Source: Candidula unifasciata (Eukaryota; Mollusca; Gastropoda; Stylommatophora; Geomitridae). Taken from it: a DNA stretch of 64,000 nt. The notes under the pieces were generated by a model. That model saw only the letters and a list, made by a program, of their open reading frames with translations. It did no database searches and was not told the DNA's origin. The translations under genes were made by a program, and so were the position numbers. The stretch's first letter is position 1; each line of letters begins with the position of its first letter. Shown in pieces: positions 10,122 through 21,344 of this stretch. The DNA lies in the NCBI GenBank assembly GCA_905116865.2, contig CAJHNH020001586.1, positions 1 to 64,000 of the forward strand. The letters run 5' to 3'.

Positions 10122-11816
10122 TGTGACGACACGCTCGGTGACTTCAGAATGTCTTTCCTCAACCTACTTTTTCTTTTATGTATTTTAAAGAATACCGAAA
10201 AATATGGTTTTTGATATATCCTAAATCTAAGTAAGCGACCAGAACAACCCTATTTAATTCTCCTAAACTCCTGGTGATATCAAACACTGAAACATTTTCC
10301 CAGATGTAAAGTGTTAAGGTACAGATAAGAATAAACAGACTGACCAGAAGTGGCACCAGTGAAAGTGAAAGCTCAGACTTTGTGGCTGGAGATTCTGTTT
10401 CCAGAACTGAAGTGTCAGATAATTATCTCCTAGCCAGACCTTAAGGAGCAGATAACCCAGGCATTTTGGCATTGTGTTTTCATTTTCCAGGTAAGCGAAA
10501 ATATTCTCAAACCTTTATTTCGTGATAGAAATCTAACTGTCTTTTTGCTCTTCATCACTTTGTAGTACTCCTTAGCGGACATTTCTCCATTCTCGTAGGG
10601 CACTGTCTCATTGCTTTATGTCGTAATTGATAGTGTCATGAATGTTTTTTTTTTCGTGCACATGTGTTTCAATGTTGTATAACTTAAATGTTGATGTTAC
10701 CATTGCAATTTAATGAACTATAATTTTTCTAAAATCACAAGGGTGAAGATAATTGCAGCAGTCTTTTCATGTGTGGTTAATTTGAATCTGTATTAAATAC
10801 AGCTAACACACTGAAATGTGTTTAAGTCCCGGGAGGCTAATGCGGAGATTGATCCCGGAGAGTATATCTCTGAGATTTGTTATTTGATTCGCCCCCAGAA
10901 ATATTGTTAGCATTCTGGGCGCGTACATTGTTCCAACCATTGATACCAGAAATTGTTCTGCCTAACTGATTGTCATTTTGAGTCTGTACGAGAGATGACA
11001 TCAGACATAAAAGACTTGACTATCATTACAGGACGCGAGTAGAGGAAGGCAGGAAATGTAACGGCTTGAATGTGAGACATAAGCCCTTTTAGGCTGGACA
11101 GGAGTGAATGTGAAAATGAGGGAGAGATGAAATGTTTTATGCGCTTGTTTCTTTATCACAGTTCCCACACTGGGCAGGGACTAGTAGGCATCCATTCTGT
11201 GCCGACCGTCTGAGTGTAACGACCTGCTTGAAAGCAGTGAGGACGACAAACTGGAAAAGAATAGGCAGGTTCTCAAACCGAGAACTGTCCAAGGTTTATT
11301 TTCTCCAATTAGGATTCAAGTATATGAATTAATTTCATCAATAACACCACCTTCACTCTACTAGCCTAAACACGTTTATTTTATTTTTGGTTAGATTTAT
11401 TCAATAAATCTTGTTCATGTTGTTATAAAATAGTTCAGTAAATTGTGTACTTAGGTTCAAGTGTCTTTGTGCATACTAGTTTACTTCAGCTGACAAATAT
11501 GTAAATCACGTGATGGGGGCTTTTATTAAAGTAATGCCAGGAGAGGAGAAAGTCGGAGGGGTTAACTGTGTATCTTGATATTATCTCATTGGGTTCATCT
11601 TGATACCTATCAATCCCTTCTCCTACTCCTGTGGATACAAGTACAGCAACTTTCATTTAATGGAACGAGCCACTCGCTGTTTTCTTGGCCATCCAGGACT
11701 GTCTAGGATCAACATAGCCTAAATATTAGTCCAGTTTCTCACATGGGTGGGCACTGTTAGGGTTCAAACCTAAACACTCACTATATAAGTGTATTTAACC
11801 ACGTGGGCTCACTACA
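10122..11816 (+). mobile_element. Solo LTR-like element 1, in a minisatellite
   Basis: A 1,695-bp insertion with canonical termini TGTGACGAC and CACTACA, flanked by the 5-bp duplication TAGAT (10117-10121 and 11817-11821). The minisatellite unit reads through the join once the element is removed. It is homologous to the element at 23668-25900 in several blocks (the ATCTCCTAGCCAGACC region, the GGAAGGCAGGA-ATGT region, CATCCAGGACTGT). An AATAAA lies at 11403-11408. It has no coding capacity, as expected of a solo LTR. Confidence 0.8.
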
Positions 11817-11985
11817 TAGATGTGAATATTTGATAGAAATTTGACTTACCCACACGATGGCTGGAAATAGATATGAATATTTGATAGATATTTGACTTAC
11901 CCACACGACGGCTGGAAATAGATATGAATATTTGATAGATATTTGACTTACCCACACGACGGCTGGAAATAGATATGAATATGAT
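11817..11985. repeat. 51-bp minisatellite, right block
   Basis: Three near-identical 51-bp units (TTGACTTACCCACACGACGG), the continuation of the array at 9943-10121 on the other side of the solo LTR. Confidence 0.9.
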
Positions 11986-11994
11986 GACATACAG

Positions 11995-12255
11995 TGTGTA
12001 CGTGGCGTAGATCTTATGAAGCGGTCCGAAAATACTTCTGAGCAGAGAACTTCCTGAAGTTATGCAAGAAATATAGTAATGTGAAAAACTCTTGTCTATC
12101 AGACTTGTGTTCTCAGCACTCTGCTTTATGGCAGTGAAACTTGGTCAGCTTATACGCACTAGGAGAAGCAGCTATATAGCTTGCAAATGCGATGTCTAAG
12201 AAGAATATTTGGCTAAGTGGAACAACAAAATCACAAAAACACTGAGGTATTGAAA
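11995..12255 (+). pseudogene. LINE reverse transcriptase C-terminal relic
   Basis: A frame-shifted reading gives CVLSTLLYGSETWSAYT, then SLQMRCLRRIFG and NTEVLK, the characteristic region just after the RT domain of several LINE clades. It is short, broken and non-functional. Confidence 0.65.
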
Positions 12256-12282
12256 ATAGTAGTATTTAATAGTAAGTGTATA

Positions 12283-12346
<64 letters not shown>

Positions 12347-12764
12347 ATATTGTCTTTGTTTGCTGGTGAAGGCTAATCGCTTTATTTGTTCATTTTAATT
12401 GATTTTGTAAAACTGACATAAACTATTAGTTTTTTTTAAACCCTTTTTTTCTCGTCCCTATAAATTCCTACCCTTTTGAAAATCCGGGTGAAAGGAGAAA
12501 CGTCGACGATCTGGACTCATTTCGGTTTTCTCCTAACCGTGTCATACTTCTACAACAAGAGCCTTACCTCATCTTAGTTAGCTGGGTTTTTCTTGTTTCT
12601 CTTTTTGACTTTTCCGTGGTTGGTTGGCTTTTATGTGTGTGACTATTGTTTTTAACTGGATAAGTTAGCCAACCACAAGCCAACCTTACCCTTGGCATCC
12701 TCTTACGACATGTTTGGTGGAGTGCACAAAATAAACAGAGGGAGAACCCTTGAGGTCATATAAA
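12256..12764. other. Gene-free stretch with (GT)n
   Basis: Contains a (GT)n microsatellite (12284-12344). The rest (12345-12764) has no recognised exon or repeat family. Confidence 0.6.
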
Positions 12765-12766
12765 TA

Positions 12767-12819
<53 letters not shown>

Positions 12820-12822
12820 ATA

Positions 12823-12876
<54 letters not shown>

Positions 12877-12893
12877 ATATATATACATATATC
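12765..12893. repeat. (TA)n microsatellite
   Basis: About 130 bases of TA dinucleotides in two blocks, giving a strong self-complementary structure. Confidence 0.95.
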
Positions 12894-12964
12894 GGCACAC
12901 ACAGATAAGATGTATAATTAACAAATCGGAGATTTAGAAACTAAGACACAAAACATAAAAATCG

Positions 12965-13075
12965 AAAGCTATAGTTACCGTGCCTGGAATCGAACCTGGC
13001 ACACCCAGATGACGTGTGCGCCTCGCTGTGGAAACAAGTATTTTAAGAACATGACCAACTAGACGCCCCCTGACA
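12965..13075 (-). mobile_element. tRNA-like SINE head
   Basis: On the minus strand GCGTCTAGTTGGTCATG (A-box-like) is followed about 45 bases later by CCAGGTTCGATTCCAGGCAC (B box). The spacing is too long for an intact tRNA and an anticodon arm cannot be placed, so this is a SINE head or tRNA pseudogene rather than a tRNA gene. Confidence 0.5.
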
Positions 13076-13379
13076 AAAAGAAAAAAGTTGTCTTCATTGG
13101 CCATGTCTGTCGTACAGCCTGAAATCCACAACTATGGAACACGGATAGAATTCCTCTCAACCTATTAGTAGAGTGCAGTGCTACTATTCTTCCCTCCATC
13201 CAATTATTTGGGGAAAAGAGGGGTGGGGGTAACTACCACATTCAACCTACTGTGAGCAAGACAGTTTAAAACTGTGGTCTGGTTTCTTGGTGCCAATATG
13301 TTGGATATGAAATGTAAATTTCACCAAAACTAGTGGCTTGGACAGGCACTCTAGTACCTAGTGAGGGTTGTTGGGAAGG

Positions 13380-13634
13380 GGGCTGGTAGGTACTATACCC
13401 ACACACATATGTAGACATATATGTAACAATTACATACACGCCTGCACGCCCAGGTAGGAATGCACGTATACGTGTTTGCATACACACATGTATATTTACT
13501 CAAACGCGTGCACGCCCACGTTGCAATGCAGGTATATGTGTGTGCGCACACACATGTATATATACACGCACGCGTGCACACCCCAGTTAGAATGTAGTTA
13601 TATATGTCTGCACACACACACATACACACACATG

Positions 13635-13689
<55 letters not shown>

Positions 13690-13775
13690 TATATACACGC
13701 GCGTGCGCGTGCACGTTCACGTTGGAATGCAGGTATATGTGACTGCACACACACATGTATATGTATATAAACACA
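13380..13775. repeat. Minisatellite of about 66 bp with CA and TA runs
   Basis: Four diverged units beginning TGCACGCCCA, each with GGAATGCA-type and ACACACATGTATAT blocks. The third and fourth are separated by a (TA)n block at 13635-13690. Confidence 0.8.
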
Positions 13776-13785
13776 TACAGTCAAG

Positions 13786-13850
13786 GGAGCTGCCGTGGAG
13801 TAGCGGCCAGACGCTCGCTCATAAATCGGCTCTGAACAGTGAACCCTAAG
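13786..13850 (+). mobile_element. SINE-B head fragment
   Basis: GAGCTGCCGTGGAGTAGCGG then CCAGACGCTCGCTC matches the tRNA-like head of SINE-B. The body beyond it does not match other copies. Confidence 0.5.
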
Positions 13851-14215
13851 AGACTAAGCCGAGAAGAGTAGTGTAACAGAGTCCCTACCTAAATTGATTC
13901 TCATTGTGGAGCGGTTGAAACAACAGGCCCTATCATGTCCTTCACCCTTGTTTTTGGAACCTTTTCACTAAGCCTAGTGACCGACTAAAAGCATATGGTG
14001 TCCTTGGCCTGAGATTCTAGAGACCTACCAGCAGTTTGGCTAGACATCACGTGACCCTCCCTTAAAGTACACGAAAATAAAATGTCAACATTTTTTTAAT
14101 TATTATCCTAAACTCATATTTTAGAAACGCAGTAGCGGTTTGAAAAACACATCGCTTGAAGGTTCTATATAAGCGACTGCCCGGACTCCATAACAGGAGA
14201 GGAGCACCGGCCAGC

Positions 14216-14218
<3 letters not shown>

Positions 14219-14268
<50 letters not shown>
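14219..14268. repeat. (GA)n microsatellite
   Basis: About 50 bases of uninterrupted GA. Confidence 0.95.
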
Positions 14269-14269
<1 letters not shown>

Positions 14270-14270
<1 letters not shown>

Positions 14271-14606
14271 TATATTAACGCCCATAGCCAAACGTTAGGG
14301 GCTGAGTTTATATACATATTTCGACGTACAGTTGTTAGTGTAGTTGCAAAGGTTGCCATTTTTCTCGCCCTTTTGTACCACAAGAAAGTGGAAATGTTCT
14401 CCCTGAAAATTTATATTAGACGACGTAGGGTTTTGTATGATCTGATGATCGTGATGATCGATGATCAAGGACAAGAGCAAGTATATCGTTTAAGTCGAGT
14501 CGATTTTGGAGTCATCCTTCAGCCCCCACTGGAACCGGGACTGGAGGAGGATTCGGGTGTGGACACGGAGGAGGTCAGCGAAGAGGGAGAAGGAGATCGT
14601 CACTAA
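14270..14606 (+). CDS. Unidentified open frame, possible terminal exon
   Basis: The frame stays open from the GA repeat to a TAA at 14604-14606. It reads a hydrophobic stretch (TVVSVVAKVAIFLALLY, about 14330-14380), a basic cluster (IRRRRVLYDL), and an acidic end with LEEDSGVDTEEVSEEGEGD. A hydrophobic helix, basic stop-transfer and acidic tail would fit the C-terminus of a membrane protein. A possible acceptor CGACGTACAG ends at about 14330. No family was recognised and no upstream exon was found, so this may be chance. Confidence 0.25.
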
Positions 14607-14639
14607 TGGACCACACCTCCTTGACCAACCCTTGTTGAG

Positions 14640-15157
14640 ATATATTTTTTTTAAACTGTGTGTCTAAGTTGCCAGATCAACCCAGGAGAGGAACGATATG
14701 TCCACTAGATGACTGCACTTGCACCACAGTGGAATTTCAGAGAAGGAAGAAGATAAACGTAGACTCTGTTTCAGTAGTACTGTATATAAATGTTTTATTT
14801 ATGAACCCACCAATACTAGTCACTGATGCCACAAGTTCAAACAAATTCAGCGCAGTAAGGAAGCCTTTGCTGGTGTTGCAAACTTTGGCTCTGGTAAATG
14901 ACAACAAGGCCAGTGAACACATGATAGCTGACATCCAGTGAAGTGCAGCCTTGACTTTCATGATAATCTAAAAGCAAATACATTGTTTCGTAAATAGAAA
15001 ATAACACACAAGCAGTGGAAATAGCTGTTGTATAAGTAAGAGTAGTAGTCAGCTCCCACCCCCCCCCCCCCCCTTTTTCCTCCTGGCGGTACGAAACGAT
15101 ACACGATACCCGCATGTTTTTAAACATATTTTTTTTTTGACAGTCACTTTGTGTCGA
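14640..15157. other. Unassigned stretch with ambiguous frames
   Basis: Overlapping open frames exist on both strands. The minus frame ending at 14737 has a hydrophobic N-terminus (MKVKAALHWMSAIMCSLALL). I cannot match it to a family. Includes a poly-C run at 15059-15073. Confidence 0.3.
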
Positions 15158-16322
15158 GTACGGCGCCTTTTTAGAATACTTTATGGTGAGAACCGGCACA
15201 TTTTTAGGATTCTTTATAGTGAGTACCGGCACCTTATTATGATACTTTATGGTGAGTACCGGCACCTTTATATGATACCCTATGGTGAGTACCGGCACCT
15301 TTTTAGTATACTTTATGGTGAGTACCGGCACCTTTTTATGATACATTATGGTGAGTACCGCCACATTTTTAGGATACTTTATGGTGAGTACCGGCACCTT
15401 TTTAGGATACTTTATTGTGAGTACCTACACCTTTTTAGTATACTTTATTGTGAGTACCGGCACCTTTTTAGTATACTTTATAGTGAGTACCGGCACCTTT
15501 TAGTATACTTTATGGTGAGTACCGGCACCTTTTTAGTATACTTTATTGTGAGTACCGGCACCTTTTTATGATACTTTATTGTGAGTACCGGCACCTTTTT
15601 AGTATACTTTATGGTGAGTACCGGCACCTTTTTAGTATACTTTATTGTGAGTACCGGCACCTTTTTATGATACTTTATTGTGAGTACTGGCACCTTTTTA
15701 TGATACTTTATTGTGAGTACCGGCACCTTTTTATGATACTTTATGATGAGTACCGGCACCATTTTATGATACTTTATGGTGAGTACCGGCACCTTTTTAG
15801 TATACTTTATTGTGAGTACCGGCACCTTTTTAGTATACTTTATTGTGAGTACCGGCACCTTTTTAGTATACTTCATTGTAAGTACCGGCACCTTTTTATG
15901 ATACTTTATTGTGAGTACCGGCACCTTTTAGTATACTTTATAATGAGTGCCGGCACCTTTTTATGATACTTTATGGTGAGTACCGACACCATTTTAGTGT
16001 ACTTTATGGTGAGTACCGGCACCTTTTCAAGATACTTTATGGTGAGTACCGGCACCTTTTTAAGATACTTTATGGTGAGTACCGGCACCTTTTTAATATA
16101 CTTTATGGTGAGTACCGGCACCACTTTAGTATACTTTATGATGAGTACCGGCACCATTTTAGTATACTTTATGGTGAGTACCGGCACCTTTTTAGTATAC
16201 TTTATGGTGAGTACCGGCACCTTTTTAGTATACTTTATGGTGAGTACCGGCACCTTTTTAAGATACTTTATGGTGAGTAGCGGCACCTTTTTAAGATACT
16301 TTATGGTGAATACCGGCGCTTT
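15158..16322. repeat. 33-bp minisatellite, about 35 units
   Basis: The unit is AGTATACTTTATGGTGAGT plus ACCGGCACCTTTTT. Because 33 is a multiple of three, long frames stay open on both strands (YRHLFSILYGE on plus, VPVLTIKYTKK on minus). They shift where a unit loses one T (for example near 15497). Every intact unit carries CCTTTTTAG and GGTGAGTA. Confidence 0.95.
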
Positions 16323-16339
16323 TGTTCTAGAAAACAGCA

Positions 16340-16450
16340 TGGTAATAGTATTAGCAACAGCAGCAGCAGCAGTAGTAGTTGTTGTTGTTGTGGTAGTAGT
16401 AAAAGTACCCCTAGTGGTTGGTAGAAAATAAAGAAGAAAAAAAAAAAACC
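16340..16450. repeat. GCA/GTT/GTA microsatellite and poly-A
   Basis: Short runs of AGC, GTT and AGT triplets followed by an A run at 16437-16448. Confidence 0.8.
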
Positions 16451-16549
16451 GGAGAAGGAGAATTGCGAACAAGAAGGATGGAAAGAAGGAAGAGGAGTGG
16501 AAATAAGAGAATAAAAGGATGATATATTAGAGCTTCTTTTCCCCTTCCT

Positions 16550-16974
16550 CCACATCTTCCTCCTCCTCGTCTTCTTCTTCTTTTTCTTTTCTTTCTGCTG
16601 CTTCTTCTTCTTCTTTTTCTTCTTATTCTTCTTCTTCTTCTTCTTCTTCTTCTTCTTCTTCTTCTTCTTCTTCTTCTTCTTCTTCTTCTTCTTCTTCTTC
16701 TTCTTCTTCTTTCTTCTTCTTCTTCTTCTTCTTTTCTTCTTCTTCTTCTTCTTCTTCTTCTTCTTCTTCTTCTTCTTCTTCTTCTTCTTCTTCTTCCTTC
16801 CTCCTCCTCTCCTCCTCCTTCTGTTCTACGGTTGACACGATGTGCTTCTTCTCTCTCCTCCTCTCCTTCTTCTTCATCATCATCATCTTCTTCTTCTTCT
16901 TCTTCTTCTTCTTCTTCTTCTTCTTCTTCTTCTTCTTCTTCTTCTTCTTCTTCTTCTTCTTCTTCTTTCTATTT

Positions 16975-17007
<33 letters not shown>

Positions 17008-17125
17008 CTTCTTCTTCTTCTTCTTCTTCTTCTTCTTCTTCTTCTTCTTTTTCTTCTTCTTCTTCTTCTTCTTCTTCTTCTTCTTCTTCTTCTTCTTCTT
17101 CTTCTTCTTCTTCTTCTTCTTCCTC
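16550..17125. repeat. (CTT)n polypyrimidine tract
   Basis: About 570 bases of nearly pure CTT/TTC in two main blocks around TCTGTTCTACGGTTGACACG (about 16820). The almost identical TCTGCGGTTGACACGATATG borders the right end (about 17127). Frames of F, S, L or E runs across it are artefacts. It could form intramolecular triplex DNA. Confidence 0.95.
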
Positions 17126-17661
17126 TTCTGCGGTTGACACGATATGCTGTGGTTTACGATAGTTGCACATATTTGCTGGCCAGTCTAGATAGCGAAAACT
17201 TATAATTTACATTAGAAACATACTTACGTTTATATAATAGTCAGACTGTTCTCTGCTTATATAATATGTTTCTGTATTTGAATTCGAGATGAAAGAGTCA
17301 TTGTCAAAAGCTGTAGCTATTAGGCAGAGTTCGGTCAGCATATCTCACGAAAAACAGGGCTCACTGCAATTACATATGTTGATAAATTATTTCTTGACAA
17401 CTGTATTGCATAATTTGATTTTATAATATCGAAACCACAGAAAATTTATTTACAACGATTGTATACCTGCACCTTTCGGATAATTGGCAAACAATTTTTC
17501 TGTGGTATAAAAAATGGGGGGGGGGGGGGGGTGTTTATAATGTTAATATTATCCGGTCTATTGTCTTTGTTATAATCGCTCGCATACTGCTGTTGCAGTA
17601 TTTTATAGTCTTTGTTGACCCAAGATATCAGTGCTTTATTATTATTATTATTATTATTATG

Positions 17662-17718
<57 letters not shown>

Positions 17719-17764
17719 GAACTTGTAAAATTACCACCGTAATTGTAAACGTTCACTTTCTACA
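17126..17764. other. Gene-free stretch with poly-G and (ATT)n
   Basis: A G run at 17515-17531 and an (ATT)n microsatellite at 17637-17719. No exon recognised. Confidence 0.7.
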
Positions 17765-18330
17765 GTCCAGATACAACATGTTGCACACTCCGATGAGATG
17801 TTCGCTTACTCCATACCAAGCCATTACTTTCCAAAATACTTGTCTATCGACTGTCGAATGCCTTCACCCGGTCTACAAACACAACAAATGGTTTCTTATC
17901 CTATTCGACGTTTTTTTTTTTTTTTTTTTCGATTTAGTGTTTAAGTGTAAAGATTGCATCTATGCAGCTTCTATTTCTCCTAAACCCCATCTGTTCTTCT
18001 GCCAACAGTGGTTCTATCACTGGTCTCAGCCTCGTTTCTATTATTTTGACATACCATAAAAGAGAGATGTCTCTTGACTGCATTCTCGCTTACTTCCTTT
18101 GTTCTTCCATAATTTTGTAAATAGTGCATGTTGCCAGGCAATAAGAGCCGTTTGTTGTCCCCGTGCTGCATTAATTATTATGTGAAGCTATCTGACGCTG
18201 CTCTCACCAGTTGCATGGATGAGGTCTGTTGGTAATTTATCAGCTCCTGGTGCCTTATATTTGGGAGACTGCTTAATGACTTTTTCTGCCTCATCAAATA
18301 AAATATATGGTTCTAGAAATGCGTTCTTGT
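17765..18330 (-). pseudogene. LINE reverse transcriptase fragment
   Basis: Minus-strand frames read KAPGADKLPTDLIHATGE (about 18280-18215), the early RT motif of LINEs. Further on comes a broken FVVFVDRVKAFDS (about 17900-17845), the FxDxxKAFD motif. Frameshifts and a poly-T block (17911-17930) disrupt it. Confidence 0.65.
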
Positions 18331-19772
18331 GTTGTTCTGACCTGTTTACATAGCTTATTATAGTATTCCTCTATGGTTAACATGTAACATTATAAAAGAT
18401 TGTCAAGAGTTACTTCTTCTACCCTACAGCACCCCATTAGAGCGTAGGCTTTTAAACAACTCCAAATAAGTAGCGAAATCATTTGCTATTGTGTTTGGCT
18501 TACCAGACCACTCATTCTCTCCATACTTTTGTTATCTCCTATATCTAATTACCTTCTCCGTGTTTATTTTTCTTCGTCAATTCTTTTGACAATGTGGATT
18601 CAATTGCAATGATATTCTATATATAGGTCTATATTGTTTTGACGTTTCTTCATTGAATGTCTTACCGAACGCCAGAATCCTTTTATGATCTCTTGATTCA
18701 CGAATTTGTTTAGTTCTCCAAAGCTCAGCTTTATTGATTCTGTTATATCAGAATGTTCGTAATATATATATATATATTGTCGCAGGGTACTTGCAGAATT
18801 TTTAAAAAGCACATCGTGTCTCGAAAAACAGCCGATATGCTCAAAATGTTGGTTACTTAATAGACAGTACTATACCTTATTTGTAAACATCATTTGTGTT
18901 AATGTATTTTATATGCAGTAAAAGATATCTAATGAAAAAGTTGTTACATTCTAACAGAAACGCTCCATATCAATACTTTTATATGTTTAGTTAATATTTA
19001 CTTGCTCACATAAAATATTTGGCACAATATCGAATTTTCTCCGCGATTACCTTTCTTCACATAATATGCAAGTTTATTTAAGCAGACCCAGGCAATTTGA
19101 ACAATTTGGCAACATTAATCGTCTTAGAACTCGAAATATTCAACATTGTTTGATCTCAACCCGCTGTCTTTTAGATTCCGCGTCTTCATGATTGGTTAAA
19201 AAAAAATATAGTAACTGTCGATGTAGAAATGACAGCTTGGGATGAAACGACCAGCAATCACAGTAATTTGAAATGTTGGCAGTAATGGGGTGGTTATTTA
19301 CATTATTTATCTGCCGGCGTAATGTGGATAATTTTTCTTTAAACTTGACTTTAATTTAGTGTAAAGATAATATACTTTTTATTTTATCTTTTTATTTTCT
19401 AATTCGATTAAATATATTTGCTCTGTGAAGTATGTTTTTAACATTGGTTTTTTGAAGGCGGCGACGTATGTGCATTATAAAACAGTTTAGTTCGTTATTC
19501 ACTTTTAGCATTTATTTACTTTTATCTTTGAACATATCAAGCATTTGCATTATTTCCATTTGTTCTTCAAAGCTGAAGCATTTTGTTCAAACAACGCCCT
19601 TCTGGAGCTATTGATATAAATATAGAGTCGGCCGTGTTTAAACCAGTCTTCTGTTGATAATTTAACTTTACGGGGACAGCTATCTTTAGTCTTGAATAAT
19701 TTTGGATAAATTGTAGATGCACGTACACCATAACCGTGCGCGCCAGCGCTGATGAGTGGGTACATGCCCATC
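18331..19772. other. AT-rich stretch, little recognised
   Basis: The first few hundred bases may continue the minus-strand LINE relic upstream (a frame with GENEWSGKPNTIANDF near 18510). From about 18850 to 19770 I see AT-rich sequence without exons or known repeats. Confidence 0.45.
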
Positions 19773-19828
19773 TTTCTCTCTCTCTCTCTCTCTCTCTCTG
19801 TGTTTGCGTGAGAGAGAGAGAGAGTGAG

Positions 19829-19892
<64 letters not shown>
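19773..19892. repeat. (CT)n/(GA)n inverted microsatellite pair
   Basis: A (CT)n block (19774-19799), a short spacer TGTGTTTGCGTG, then a long (GA)n block to 19892. The two blocks are complementary and can form a hairpin. Confidence 0.9.
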
Positions 19893-19896
<4 letters not shown>

Positions 19897-19954
19897 GCTT
19901 TATTTTAAACGCGTAAATAACTGGATCTATTGTTAAGATGCTGACTTAAGATAC

Positions 19955-20300
19955 TGACTGCCTTGTGGGAGAGCGTGTACAGTTCAAAGGAGCAGATGGA
20001 TCACCACAGTGTGGTGAGATTGATGCAGCGGGGAGTGACGAGAGGATTGATGCAGCGGGGAGTGACGAGAGGATTGATGCAGCGGGGAGTGACGAGAGGA
20101 TTGATGCAGCGGGAAGTGACGAGAGGTTCTGGCAGATGCTCGAGGCTCAGAGGAAAGGCAAGACGGACGTTTAATCAGAATGCTACTGGCACCATTTGGA
20201 TCGGAATTCATCGCTGGCTGCTGAAGATGGGGAACGGAGCGCTTATGAGAATGCCCCGAGTGCTGTTATGTCGGTTCTTGAATCAAATCAAATCAAATTA
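19955..20300 (+). mobile_element. SINE-E, fullest copy, with internal 27-bp tandem
   Basis: Starts with GAGAGCGTGTACAGTTCAAA, includes GGATCACCACAGTGTGGTGA, and ends CTGCTGAAGATGGGGA then TTCTTGAATCAAATC. Between about 20027 and 20125 a 27-bp unit (ATTGATGCAGCGGGGAGTGA plus CGAGAGG) is repeated four times; other copies of the family lack this expansion. Confidence 0.75.
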
Positions 20301-20394
20301 AGATACTGACCCGGGGGATCATGTGGCAGGTAAACATTTTTTTTTTAAATAACGGCGGTAACTATAACATTTAGACCTGGGCCACTACTTACTT

Positions 20395-20560
20395 CAACGG
20401 CCTTTATTTAACCTTCAGCCATTCTTAAGCTCTTTATTTCACAGGACTGTACCTAGTACCTTTGAGGCTAGGTCGACCGGGGAACAAAGGTCATCAAAAA
20501 AAAAAAAAAAAAGACCGGCTCCATCAAGGCCCGACCCGACCCGCCCTTCCCCCTCCACAC
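20395..20560 (-). mobile_element. SINE-B relic
   Basis: The plus strand shows TTTCACAGGACTGTACCTAG, GGCTAGGTCGACCGGG and a poly-A run at 20495-20511. The head is degraded. Confidence 0.65.
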
Positions 20561-20574
20561 CCCTATCTTTATTT

Positions 20575-20830
20575 TAATTTAGGTTAGTTGCGTATCCTTC
20601 ACAGGACGTTGCAGAACCAACCCCAGCAGCCCCTGGTTGTTGTGTGGTTTCTCTAGGCAAATTTACGTCCAGTAGTTTGCCATTGCTTTCCGGACGGTCG
20701 GCCCCCTGATACCACTGGCGAAACCAACGCAAGGAGCATGGCACGCAGCTATGATCGAACCCGGCACCCCGACATTACAAAGGGTTCACATCGACTTAGC
20801 CACAGAGCCGACTATTGACATATACAGGGA
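20575..20830 (-). mobile_element. SINE-C copy
   Basis: Full-length reverse copy. The plus strand begins TTAGGTTAGTTGCGTATCC, passes CAGGACGTTGCAGAACCAAC and AAATTTACGTCCAGTAG, and ends with the mirror of the tRNA-like head (ATCGAACCCGGCACC, then CGACTTAGCCACAGAG). Confidence 0.85.
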
Positions 20831-20864
20831 TAAAAATCGTTACAAATTAGAATCATTGAATGTT

Positions 20865-21190
20865 ATGTATCCCAAGCATACTGCAATAAACAACCCCCCG
20901 AGTACTGAACGAGCAACTGGAACATTTAACTTGAGTCTCTGGAAATGTGCATATACAGAAGAATGGAAACAGGTTCTGGAAAGTCTAGGAACGGCCACAT
21001 TTGGGGGAAGGAGTGGAGGGGGGAGTCAAGGGTAATAGAGTTAGAGGTAGATCGCGATACAAGTGGGAGATAACATCAAGAGATGGACAAACAGTAGTCG
21101 GAGAGAGTGTATAACCAGGCTGAAAGACAGAGCTTGTTGGAGATCCATTGCAGCCAACCTACACTGTGGAGATGGCACCTAATTGATTGA
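20865..21190 (+). pseudogene. LINE family 5 3' fragment
   Basis: Reads ACTGAACGAGCAACTGGAAC, CTCTGGAAATGTGCATATAC, then the GDNIKRWTNS-like block and DRACWRSIAANLHCGDGT (about 21127-21180). It ends ACCTAATTGATTGACTGAT. Same family as 907-1515, and uninterrupted here. Confidence 0.7.
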
Positions 21191-21344
21191 CTGATACAAG
21201 TTATTGTATTGATAATTCACAGTAGCAAGACATAATCTTAGTCTTTGAAAAGAATACTTTCAAAGATTACATTGACATTTCTGTACACCTTCTACTTGTG
21301 GATTTTAGTTCCTGTAAATTGCTTGATATTTTGTTTTCTTGTTT

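Noticed and set aside
12965..13075. Functional tRNA gene on the minus strand
   Set aside because: A- and B-box-like words are present, but the spacing is wrong and no cloverleaf could be drawn. The same holds for the SINE-B, SINE-C and SINE-F heads.
15158..16322. CRISPR-like or protein-coding array (long YRHLFSILYGE and VPVLTIKY frames)
   Set aside because: Units abut directly with no unique spacers, so it is not CRISPR. The frames are open on both strands only because the period is 33 bp.
16620..17200. Poly-Phe, poly-Ser, poly-Leu or poly-Glu proteins
   Set aside because: Translations of the (CTT)n/(GAA)n tract.
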